This document shows positions 19,111 through 28,355 of a DNA stretch of 64,000 nucleotides, in pieces. Position numbers and translations under genes: made by a program. The DNA is from Agapanthus africanus (lineage: Eukaryota > Streptophyta > Magnoliopsida > Asparagales > Amaryllidaceae). Where the stretch lies: NCBI GenBank assembly GCA_030015575.1, contig JASDDO010000001.1, forward strand, positions 142,619,988 through 142,683,987. The letters run 5' to 3'. The notes beneath the pieces are model-generated. The model saw only the letters and a list, made by a program, of their open reading frames with translations, was not told the DNA's origin and did no database searches. How positions within the stretch are numbered: the first letter of the stretch is position 1; every line of letters starts with the position of its first letter.

Positions 19111-20510
19111 AAGACGATAGAGTCCAAATACTCTTTCGTCGGATCTAAATGATCCCAAAATCCCGTTGAGTAGATCATAGTTTAGAATTAGACTAACGTA
19201 CCCTCAACAAACGTTTGAGTTGACCTTAGTCTAAAACAAGACTAACGGTCCTTAAACCAACCCAAACCCAAATCTAAGAAAATACGAATTTGGACTAATC
19301 CACGCCCTACGGGCGACAACATAAATTAGTCTTCGTATACAATCCACGGGCAACCAAAAATAAAACAAACACATACGACACGAAGTGACCATCTGGAGAA
19401 GGAGAAAGTGGTTACCGCGATGCGGTAGCGTAATTAACTGCAGGGGCTTGTGTCTGCAGGGAAGAGCGTCCCCACAATCAAAAACCCCTCGTAAACGATG
19501 GGGAATCTGACGAAGTCTGCTACAACGTCCGTATCCATCTAAACCTCTGATACACGGAGCCATAAATCAGCTTGGTATCTTCGGAGAGGTGGACGGATAA
19601 AACCAAATAGCATCTGCCCCCCCAAAATTTAGGCCAGACGTCCTAACGTCTCGGTCACGTATTTCGGTGGAGAACAGTGCTCTAAAAATTATTTCCGATG
19701 CCTTAAAATTATAAGCAGGGTTTCTAAGAACACTGAATAAAAATGAGAGGGTAACTCCCCAAGATCGTCGCGGAAGCGCGGCGAAACAGTGTGTTTCGCA
19801 GCGGTTCCATGGCTGGGTCGAGGCCGAGTTGCCCCTATTTTCTTCAGTGGGTCTTAAACATGGGATTGTGATTTTGGCATATGTGTATTCTACCTCGGTT
19901 TGTTTGTGTACTGGATTGTGCATGGGGTAGACACGGATTTAGTTTATCGATCGAAATTCTAAGTTACTTGGCTAATCAGGTTTCTGTGTTTAGATATATG
20001 ATGCTAAACGTTTGCTAATCGCTATACGTTGATTAGTGAGGGTTGCACATATCTGTGATATATGATTGTGGTTTGTATATATAGAGTATTAGATCGTCGT
20101 GGATGAATAGCCGGGGGATGTGAGAAGAGCGTTTTCTTTTCTTTCATTCATGTAATTTGTGAATGTGATATAATATTATTTTGCGGGGCACATTCGGGTT
20201 GAGATTGTAGCCATCATTGTATTATTTCATTTACTGTTTTTTGCTCCTAGGATAGACCCAAGGTGGGGTGCACAAACTACCGGGTTCTTGAAGTGCCGAG
20301 TGGCCTACTCATTTTACTGAGGGAGGTTGCTTCACTTCGGGAATTTGGCTGGTAGTTTTCCGCATCCGTAGGGGTCTAGGGTGGGGTTTGGATATTCATC
20401 ATGACCGTGGAATCCGTCTTTCGTTATAGGTTTAAACGAAACGCGGAATTCCTAGTATATCCAATATATTCATCTGTGATCTAGAATTCCTATTATTGTG
20501 TGAGATGAAT

Positions 20511-20512
<2 letters not shown>

Positions 20513-20548
<36 letters not shown>
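20513..20548 (+). repeat. (AT)n microsatellite in the Copia 1 leader
   Basis: About 18 AT units, ~30 bases before the leader stem domain. The divergent leader at 27864-27899 has an (AT)n run in the same relative place, and the other leaders have shorter AT-rich runs there. Confidence 0.95.
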
Positions 20549-20551
<3 letters not shown>

Positions 20552-20577
20552 ATATAATAGACGTTGCTTATGTTTTG

Positions 20578-20660
20578 CACCCGCGGTAGTCCAGCCCCCG
20601 CTCTGCCGTTAGTTAAGTAACCTAACGGTGCATGACGGGGTCCTGTGGCGAATGCGGATG
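20578..20660 (+). promoter_or_regulatory. conserved leader stem domain (Copia 1 copy)
   Basis: Inner hairpin CCGTTAG (20606-20612) / CTAACGG (20622-20628) around the conserved loop TTAAGTAAC. The outer arms are CACCCGC and GCGGATG (one mismatch here). See the other copies in Copia A, D, 3 and the divergent leader. Confidence 0.6.
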
Positions 20661-20950
20661 GCATAAGCGTACGTTGTATTTTCGTTTCTCTTTTGCAATG
20701 ATATGATTAAATGATGGGACCGCATTGACATTGATTAATGCAAGCAAAACAAACCAAAGCTTAATCGTTGGAACAGTTTCAAAACCACTCAATTTTCATC
20801 AAAAAGCAATTTTTAAATACGGAGCCTAAACCACTCCTTTTAAAAACTATCATGGTTCTTTCGACTATATCAAGTTCATTACGTTCACGGTTTCGCCAAA
20901 ACCATTCGTAGCCCTCCGTCATTTTAGATGGGTATTCAATAGTATTCAAG

Positions 20951-21160
20951 CTATGCATTTTGACCTTCGCCAAGGCATAGTGATTGGTAGTTGCTGGGTA
21001 TTCATCTGTAGCATAGATAGATGCGTTGGTTTAGGACAGTCGTACTACTATTTTGACCTTCATCAATGGTATGTACGGGTGGGTTTAAATTAACCTGGAC
21101 AATGACGGGTAGAACTTGACTTGCGACTTATGATATGTTGGCCTTCGTCAAGGTCATACG
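20951..21160 (+). promoter_or_regulatory. leader hairpin trio of Copia 1
   Basis: Site 1: CTATGC (20951-20956) / GCATAG (20975-20980), perfect. Site 2: CGTAC (21041-21045) / GTACG (21073-21077), plus an inner TACTA/TGGTA. Site 3: CTTATGA (21127-21133) / TCATA-G (21154-21160). The cores are TTTTGACCTTCGCCAAG, a decayed TTTTGACCTTCATCAAT, and GTTGGCCTTCGTCAAGG. So homogeneity is weaker here than in the other elements. Confidence 0.6.
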
Positions 21161-21653
21161 AGCTTAGGGCAAAAATCCACATCGAGAGTTTCTAAGGAAA
21201 TTGAAACTTGCTAGTGTTGCATACCATTTAGAGTGATGATTTTGGAAGGATTCCTTCAAGGTTGTCACACAATGATATTTGGATCCCAATCCTACTGTGA
21301 GTATCCGCTACTCCTCGGCAGATTTTTCACTAAACAATCAATGCTATAAACCAAATAAGTGTCTAGAAAGGTGTTAGCGGGGCTACGCCTCCAGGGAAAA
21401 GTGGTTATGTAACTAAGGAACTTCACGAAAGCGTTGGAAAACCTCCCTCGAAGTACCGACACTAGCCTGGCTGAAAAGCTAAGCAAGAATTGTAAGAGTG
21501 AGATTAATCCTGACTAATTCTTCTTTTATGGTTTGAGGAAGGATTCGAGAAACAGTGAGAGTCATCCTGTTTAGATAAACTAATAATCAATCTAAACTTG
21601 CAAGAGTATCATGCTGAGTGTTTCTTCTTTCTCTCTTAATTGCAGCGACTACA

Positions 21654-22480
21654 ATGACCGGACTTAGGTTACTGCTAGATAATAATAAATTGACTGGGCC
21701 AAACTATAAAGATTGGCTAAGTAATGTCCAGATGGCTATTACCTATGAAAACCTGGGTTGCCTCCTTACTACCAAAGCCCCCGCCATCCCAGGTCCAGAT
21801 TCCACCGCCGAGGATGTTGATATCCGTAAGACATGGGAAAAGGATTGTGCGAGAGCCAAGTGCCTCGTGTTAGCCTCAATGAATTATGAAAACACCAGAG
21901 GCAGCATGAGAAGATGGACTTAGCTTCCATCTTCCTCCATACCAAAGTTTTATATGGAGAGCAATCTCGTATCGCAAGATTTGAGACCTCGAAGAAATTG
22001 ATTCGGGCGAGATTGGCTGTCGAGTCATTCTTAGGGGACCACGTACTTACGATGATTAGTTATATTAAAGAGCTCGCGGACCTTGGGACCACGTTGGAGA
22101 ACGAGTTATTTATTGACTTGATTCTACAGTTCGTCCCCTCCACCTACGCCCAGTTTATCTTGAATTTCAACATTTAAGGGAAGGAAGTTTCACTTCTAGA
22201 ACTCCTCAACATATTGATGAGCGCCAAGGGCACAATGCAAGAATTTAGGGAGACACCTGCTCATTGGAGAATCTTCCTCTTCTCGATCCAAGGTAAAAGA
22301 CAAGGGAGAGAAGAAGAAGGCTTCCACCAAGCCGATAGGCGGTGTCAGTAAGGTAGAGGGAAAGGATAGCGCAAAAGTTTTAGGGCTAATATTAGGGAAG
22401 GAAGAATGTTTCTATTGTCACGGGAAAGGACATTGGCAGAAGGACTACAGGGCTTGGAAAGCCAGAAACCAAAATTCGAA
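21654..22480 (+). pseudogene. Copia 1 gag, broken
   Basis: ATG at 21654 lies nine bases after the leader splice acceptor. The N-terminus reads MTGLRLLLDNNKLTGPNYKDW, typical of Angela/Tork Gag. A frameshift near 21890 moves to the frame of DLASIFLHTKVLYGEQ, and a TAA at ~22175 ends it. The zinc knuckle at 22407-22448 reads CFYCHGKGHWQKDY: CX2CX4H is kept, but the final Cys is a Tyr. Gag would assemble particles and bind RNA; this copy cannot. Confidence 0.85.
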
Positions 22481-22487
22481 GCACGTT

Positions 22488-23705
22488 GTGGCTTCGGTTT
22501 CGGGCGTGTTTATGATTGAAAACTGTCTGTCAATTAACTCTACTTCCTGGGTACTAGATACCGGATCAGGATCTCATATCTATAATTCATTACAGGCTTT
22601 GAGAAACCGTAGAGTTATCAAGGCAGGTGATATGACTCTCAGGTTTGCTAACAGAATGAGCGTAGACGCTGTATCCATACGAGAATATCACCTAGGATTG
22701 ATAAGTGGGCAGATTTTGATTTTGTGTAACTGTTTATGTATACCTAGTTTGACATGTAATATCATCTCTGTATCTTTACCTTCTAAAGAAGGTTATGATT
22801 TTACATTTGTAAGCGATGTTGTCAATATCCACCTAAATCAAGCTTTGATTGGGTCAGGTACACTAGATAACGGTATATACGTATTAAATCAAGCTCAGGT
22901 TTTCAACGTCCAGAACACACATAAAAGAAGGTCTCCAGAATTAAATCAGGCTTGCTTATCGCATTGTAGACTGGGTCACATTAATGAAACATGATTGACG
23001 AAGTTACATAAAGAGGGATATTTGAATCCGTTCGAATATCAGTCCTATACAACTTGCCAATCATGTCTCAAAGGAAAGATGACAAAGACTCTGTTGACTG
23101 GACACGGAGAAAGTGCTACTGACCTCTTGGGACTCATTCGCAGCGACGTGTGTGGTCCAATGTCTACACATGTAAGAAGTGGTTATTCCTATTTCATTAC
23201 TTTTACGGATGATTTCTCAAGGTATTGACATGTATTCTTGATGAAACATAAATCCGAGGCCTTTGAGAAATTCCGGAAATATAAGAATGAAGTGGAAAGA
23301 CAAACTAGCAAAAGTATCAAAACACTTAGATCTGATCGAGGTGATGAATACTTGAGTGCAAAGTTCCTGGATTACTTATAAGAGAATGGAATTCTCTCTC
23401 AGCTTACTCCTCCATACACACCTCAACATAATGATGTATCAGAAAAGCGAAACCGAACCTTATTGGATATGGTATATTCCATGATGAGTAACATCGAGTT
23501 GCCGCGATCCTTCTGGGGTTATGCACTAGAATCAGCTGTATATCTTTTGAACAAAGTTCCTACCAAGACTGTGCCTACCACACCATATCAGAAGTGGAGT
23601 GGGAAGAAACCCTATCTTAAGAATCTGAAGATATGGGGATGTCCAGCTTTTGTAAAAAAGTAGCATACGGACAAGCTCGAGGAATGCTCAGTACTGTGTA
23701 AGTTT
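22488..23705 (+). pseudogene. Copia 1 protease and integrase, broken
   Basis: An open frame at 22488-22993 holds the aspartic protease active site LDTGSGSH (DTG at 22557-22565). It runs into the integrase zinc region (HCRLGHINE) before a TGA. It continues in the same sense with CQSCLKGKMTK, the first catalytic Asp region (RSDVCGP), then TGA, a DRGDEYL segment for the second Asp, a TAA at ~23380, and PQHNDVSEKRNRT for the Glu. A stop follows PAFVKK at ~23661. Copia order (integrase before RT) is clear. At least four in-frame stops. Confidence 0.9.
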
Positions 23706-24654
23706 GTGGGATACCCAAAGAACTCTAGGGGGTATCTTTTCTATTACGCAGAGGAACAAAAGGTTTTTGTTTCTCAGCATGCCCACTTTTTGGAAACTCG
23801 ATTTTTAGAAAAAGAGATAAGTAGGAGCATAATAGAACTGAAAGAAATTCCAGAACCACAAGCTATTACTAAAAGCATGGTGGAACCAGAAGTTTCGAAA
23901 GAACCGGACATCCCCACGCCACTTCACAGGACTAGTAGGCAGTCTCATCCTCCTGAGAGATACTACGGTTATCTCATAGATAGGGATAGAGAGGATTGCA
24001 TCTTCGACGATGATGAGCCAACTAGCTTCCAGCAAGCCATTCAGAGCAGAGACTCGTTAAAATGGCTGGATGCAATGCGGACCGAAATGGAGTCTATGTA
24101 CACCAACAAAGTGTGGACTTTGGACATTGCTCCAGAAGGGGTAAAACTCGTAGGCTACAAATGGATCTTCAGAAAGAAGATTGGTGTAGATGGACAGATT
24201 AAAACCTATAAGGCTAGACTTATTGTAAAAGGTTTTCGTCAAATACCTGGTTTGGACTATGATGAAACCTTTTCTCTAGTAGCTATGCTCAAATCCATTC
24301 GGATCCTTCTTTCCATTGCTGCCTTCCACGATTATAAAAATTTGGCAGATGGACATAAAGTCCGCTTTTCTGAATAGAAATTTGGAAGAGTGTGTCTATA
24401 TGTATCAGATGGAGGGTTTCATAGAGACTGGGAGCAGCGGAAGAGTGTGCAAGTTGCTTAAATCCATTTATGGATTAAAACGGGCATCGCGGAGTTGGAA
24501 TACCTGTTTTGATGAGACAGTCAAGAAATTTGACTTTATCAAAAATTCAGATGAACCATGCATCTATAGTAAGATTGTAGCAAGAAGTGTGGTATTCCTC
24601 ATCTTGTATGTGGATGACATTCTCTTGATAGGAAATGACATTCCTATGCTATAA
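23706..24654 (+). pseudogene. Copia 1 integrase C-terminus and reverse transcriptase, broken
   Basis: 23706-24377 contains the integrase tail (GYPKNSRGYLFY) and the RT entry (KWLDAMRTEMESMYTNKVW, KARLIVKGF, DYDETFS). A frameshift near 24345 shifts to IWQMDIKSAFLN and continues to YVDD at 24607-24618. A TAA at 24652-24654 ends the stretch right after the IGNDIPML codons. The same codon is TAA in Copia 3 but CAA in Copia D. Confidence 0.9.
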
Positions 24655-25593
24655 TCAGTCAAAGGATTCTTGTCACAAAGGTTCTCCATGAAGAACCTGG
24701 ACGATGCCTCCTACATTCTGGGGATCCAGATCTATCGTGATAGATCTAAGAGGATGTTGGGACTTTCACAGTCAATGTACATCGACACCATACTGAAAAG
24801 ATTCAGTATGGAAGATTCAAAGCGCGGTAATCTACCGGCTTGTCACGGAATCACCCTTTCCAAAAAGATGTCTCCTAAGACTGATTTGGAAAGGGATCGC
24901 ATGTCTACTATACCCTACGCTTCTGTGGTAGGCTCTATAATGTATGCGATGTTGTGTACCAGACCAGATGTAGCTTACGCACTGAGCGTTGTAAGCAGGT
25001 ATCGGTCAAACCCATGGGAGAAGCACTGGACAACAGTAAAGAACATTCTCAAGTACCTAAAAAGGACTAAGGAGATGTTCTTGGTGTACGGCAAAGAAGA
25101 CTTCCAGGTCGAGGCCTCCGCTGATTCCAGCTTCCAGAGTGACAAGGATGACTCCAATTCCGTATCGGGTTATGTCTTTATCCTCAATGGAGGGGCGGCA
25201 TGTTGGAAGAGCTCCAAGCAGTGCACCGTTGCTGACTCAACTATGGAAGCGTAGTATATCGCTGCATGTGACACCGCAAAAGAAGCAGTCTGGATTAGGA
25301 AGTTCGTGACAGAACTTCAGGTGGTTCTGTCCATTGTTGATCCAATACCGCTGTATTGTGACAACATCGGCGCTATAGCTTTAGCAAAGGAACCAAGGTC
25401 CCATTAGAAGTCCAAACACATCTTGAGGCGGTACCACCTGATCAGGGAGATCGTTGATCACCGGGAGATCGAGATGTGAAGAGTAGACACGGAGAACAAT
25501 ACTGCAGATCCACTCACAAAGGCCATCCCTCAGACGCAGTTCGAGAGGCTGATCGAGATGATAGGTCTGCGATATGCCAATACATGGCCTTAG
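24655..25593 (+). pseudogene. Copia 1 RT thumb and RNase H, broken
   Basis: Reads on from the TAA in the same frame: FSMKNLDDASYILGIQI, then RSKRMLGLSQS and PDVAYALSVVSRY, and the RNase H region (EASADSSFQSDKDD, DSTMEA). Stops at 25252 (TAG), after PRSH and after EIEM, and a final natural-looking stop after TWP at 25591-25593. A polypurine AAGTGGGAGAT follows, then the LTR. Confidence 0.9.
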
Positions 25594-25607
25594 TGCAAGT
25601 GGGAGAT

Positions 25608-27591
25608 TGTTAGTGAGATATGCCCTAGAGGCCATTATTGTATCATACTGGATTGTATATTACATATTGGAAGCTTGGGATATTCATAGTTATAATAACA
25701 GTTTTGCTCGAAATGGTAGTATGCTACTTGGTTTGATTCTACCTTAATATGTGCATGTGTTTCTTTTAGCATATCACTTACACATATTGGTAGAGTTCTT
25801 AGGATTTTTGCTTGACTATCAGCGTTGTGGTGGCTGTCACACTAGTGGGGGCTGGGTAGTCTATAAGCACATCCTTATATAGGTCCATAGTCGTAGGATT
25901 ATCGAGATGGGATATCGATACTCCAGAGTAGACTAGTGTATACGCTTCTCATCCCAGCAGGGGAGATGGTCTGTCCCACATCCATTAGTACGTCATACTG
26001 GAGATAGTATACATGTGCTCATTGGGTTATGAGTTACACTGGACAGGACTCGTTGGGAACTGCTGGTTGGTATTATACCTATTTTCAGGTAGCAATTCCC
26101 AGGTGGCATGAGTACAGCTTAGTCCGTTGACTTGACATCGCTACTTCGTCTCGAGTGTGTTTCCACTGTTCTTAGATTACTGCCCTACCACAGCTCAAAG
26201 GAGTCATGCAAACAGGTAGTAGTTGGGTGCAGTCCTGAAGCACTTGGAGGTAGTAGTGGTTAGATAGGATTCGTCTGTCCCGGTATTGGGGGTTGATATC
26301 GTGCTGTGTTCGGAAAGCCATAATACAAAGTCCCTGGCCATGGAAATCGAGATTTACTGGTAGGCACTCCAGTAGTTTCTCAAGGTGTATTGGGCCCTGT
26401 CCCGGCACGACTTATTGCGCTATTAGGGGTCTGACGTTTTACCATACCCCTAGGCACGATATGTGAGTATCTCAGACGAACAGACCAGACTGTACGGAGA
26501 TTGTCACAGATAGGCTTAGTAGGAGTTCGGATGAGTTTGCTCATCGGCTTTCTTATCGACAGATACCTGGGTAGCCGTTACGTGCAGCTAGTACCGCTGA
26601 CGTACTTATGGTTAAACCACTGCCAGCGTACTGTCGAGTCTTTAAAGTCCCATACAGAGGGTTTCCCTGCTTCGGACGAAACGATGTAGAGGCCGTATGG
26701 TTTTACGATAGGGTTCCGATCATATATGTGTATAGGCTACACGGATGATGTTCGGACGGATAATACTAGCAGGCTTTGGTTTAAGCCAGATCATAGTATT
26801 GTATTATTGGATTGTTATCATCTCATTGTATTCGTATTTTTCGGAATACGAATATGGATATGTATATACGGTGAGGGCATTCTTGTAATTTTACATGACA
26901 TGCTTCTAGAAGGGGACACCTCATTACTTGGATTATCTATTTTTGAGAAATAGATTAATGAGGTGGATTTGGAGATATTTGAGGTATGGGTGTGAAGCAT
27001 GGCTAAAACATTTGTTTATTTGTTTGGCTACACTATTTAAGCATGGTGGCTATTTTCAATTGGGAAAATATTCCGTGCTTGATAATTGAGTAGCATGAGC
27101 CATTCTCCACACTTAGAACCCTAGCTCATTTTGCATTTTGCTTTCTCTCTCCAAGTTTCCTCCTACCTCAAAGAGATACCTACCCTCACATGTGTTGTGA
27201 AACAAAGGATCTCAAGAGATAATACACTCCATTAGTTACTCCACATCACCTAGGCTACTTAGATTAACGAACTAAGTACCCTAGTTACCTCGGTTTAGAG
27301 GTAGGAGCTTGAAGTACAAACTCTCGGGTGGATCATCTTCGACACGAGGAGGCCGACGTTGCAACCTTCATCCATTCTTCTAGGAGCCAAGGAGAGGTGG
27401 AAAAGAAGACCCGAAGGACTAGTTCACGGAGGCATAACCATCTATCATAGTAGTTAAACCTCCTAGTTAGTTTAGGTAGTTAAGGTTCCGTAAAGATCTT
27501 GGAGTTTAGTCGGTGTTGCGAAGCTCATAAAAATCATTTTTAAAAATTCCGCCTCCCCGCGTACTCGCGGGGTGCGCAACATCGACTTACA
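25608..27591 (+). repeat. 3' LTR of Copia 1 (1984 bp)
   Basis: Begins TGTTAGTGAGATATGCCC after AAGTGGGAGAT and ends GCAACATCGACTTACA, matching the Copia D 5' LTR ends. It carries the LTR hairpin at 26055-26100. The following bases (TAAGT) are not a PBS but divergent Copia leader. Confidence 0.9.
26055..26100 (+). promoter_or_regulatory. conserved LTR hairpin (Copia 1 copy)
   Basis: GGGAACTGCT (from 26055) and AGCAATTCCC (26091-26100) pair with one mismatch. Inside, GGTATTATACC forms a second small stem. Confidence 0.6.
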
Positions 27592-27862
27592 TAAGTTACC
27601 GGATTCTAGAAAGTGACGGGTGACCAACTCATTTAATTGAGGGTGAGTTACCTAATTTCTAGAATTGGCAGGTGGCTTTCCGTACTCGTAGGGATCTAAG
27701 ATCGACTTTGTACGGTCTATCTACACGACCGAGGAACGTTGTGTCTCATTTATGGCTCAAATGAAACACGGGGTTCCTAGTTTATCTACTATTCCATATT
27801 GTTGTTTGCATGCCTATGATGATTATTTATTGCCTGTGATGACTATTATCGGCCTGTGATGT

Positions 27863-27901
<39 letters not shown>

Positions 27902-28355
27902 TAGATACTTCTATATGTTTCGTATCCGTGCTAGCCATTTTCTTGCCCTGCCGTAAGTTAAGTAACCTTACGGTGAAGACCCAGGATCCCGTGGCGAATG
28001 CGGATGACATATAAAAGCATGCTATTTTAGTTGTTTCTTGTGTAGCTTGGAAACTTAAAATGATGGGAACGCATTATCTATATAATGCAAGGAAAATAAA
28101 CCTGAATGATATTGTCGAAACCAATGTTAAAAACTACTCGGTTTTCTTCAAAACTTCAAGTCGTATTCTTTTGCTTTGCATGGAGATATTCGATTAGGAA
28201 TATCCTGCATCTCATTCTATGAGGGAAGAACCTTGATCCGTTCACGGGGAGTTCGCTCTCAAGCAAAAGTTTATGTTACTAGTTTTAAAAGCGGAGCCTA
28301 AACCACTCCATTTCAAAGCCACTCGAGTTCCCTCAATGATATCAAGTTCATTATG
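27592..28355 (+). mobile_element. leader fragment of a divergent Copia element
   Basis: No coding frame. Order and words match the Copia 1 and D leaders: TTACCGGATTCTAG (like CTACCGGGTTCTTG), a CCGTACTCGTAGGGATCTA segment, an (AT)n run (27864-27899), the stem domain (27924-28006), GATGGGAACGCATT, and ATATCAAGTTCATTA at the right edge. It also carries a rearranged AGGAATATCCTGCATCTCAT segment, the reverse complement of leader repeats in Copia A and 3. It directly follows the Copia 1 LTR with no PBS. It is cut at 28355 by Gypsy T. Confidence 0.65.
27924..28006 (+). promoter_or_regulatory. conserved leader stem domain (divergent copy)
   Basis: Inner hairpin CCGTAAG (27951-27957) / CTTACGG (27967-27973) with the same TTAAGTAAC loop as the others. 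Compared with CCGTTAG / CTAACGG, both arms changed and pairing is kept. Outer arms ATCCG and CGGAT are preserved. Confidence 0.6.

Larger units (their letters stand above)
7765..19566 (+). mobile_element. Tat-lineage Gypsy element, 5'-truncated and inactive, with a long structured 3' region
   Basis: Order: protease tail and linker, RT, RNase H, a second RNase H, integrase (to 12759), ~3.3 kb of non-coding tandem and inverted repeats, an antisense exon-like ORF (16025-16471), then hairpin-dense DNA with a TATA box that is probably the 3' LTR. The second RNase H between RNase H and integrase is diagnostic of the Tat lineage (Ogre/Retand/Grande relatives), and long hypervariable 3' tails and antisense ORFs are also known there. 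Gag and most of the protease are missing on the left. The right edge is placed where a degenerate Copia PBS begins (~19572). No 5' LTR is visible, so boundaries are inferred. Confidence 0.75.
17275..19566 (+). repeat. probable 3' LTR of the Tat element (boundaries tentative)
   Basis: A purine-rich GGTGTGGGGGCATT precedes TGTTTCCCCC at 17275, resembling a polypurine tract and LTR start. A TATA box at 17837-17844 fits a U3/R promoter. The right edge is put where a degenerate Copia PBS begins (~19572). No second copy exists in the window, so neither edge is proven, and the hairpin texture extends upstream of 17275. The word TATACAATCCACGGGCA near 19333 also occurs at 13349 and, with one change, 14116. 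Region 18640-18950 has no strong feature. Confidence 0.4.
19567..21645 (+). other. Copia 1 leader
   Basis: Non-coding, similar to 39123-41175 of Copia D. It contains GTCGCGGAAGCGCGGCG near 19768, an (AT)n run, the long-range stem domain and the hairpin trio. It ends in TTTCTCTCTTAATTGCAG at 21645, a strong 3' splice site, nine bases before the gag ATG (21654). Confidence 0.75.
19567..27591 (+). mobile_element. Copia '1', Angela/Tork-like, 5' LTR missing, inactive
   Basis: Leader (19567-21653), gag (21654-22480), protease/integrase, RT, RNase H (to 25593), polypurine tract and a 1984-bp 3' LTR (25608-27591). The first leader bases contain TTGGTATCTTCGGAG at 19571, a degraded PBS. It sits at the same distance (~186 bp) from the word CGCGGAAGC as the good PBS of Copia D. 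The expected LTR end before the PBS is absent: Tat-related sequence directly abuts. Coding parts contain many stops. Related to Copia D (same LTR start TGTTAGTGA and end ATCGACTTACA). Confidence 0.85.

Noticed and set aside
17275-19566. 5' LTR of Copia 1
   Set aside because: It does not match the Copia 1 3' LTR (25608-27591) in ends or body, so it was assigned tentatively to the Tat element.
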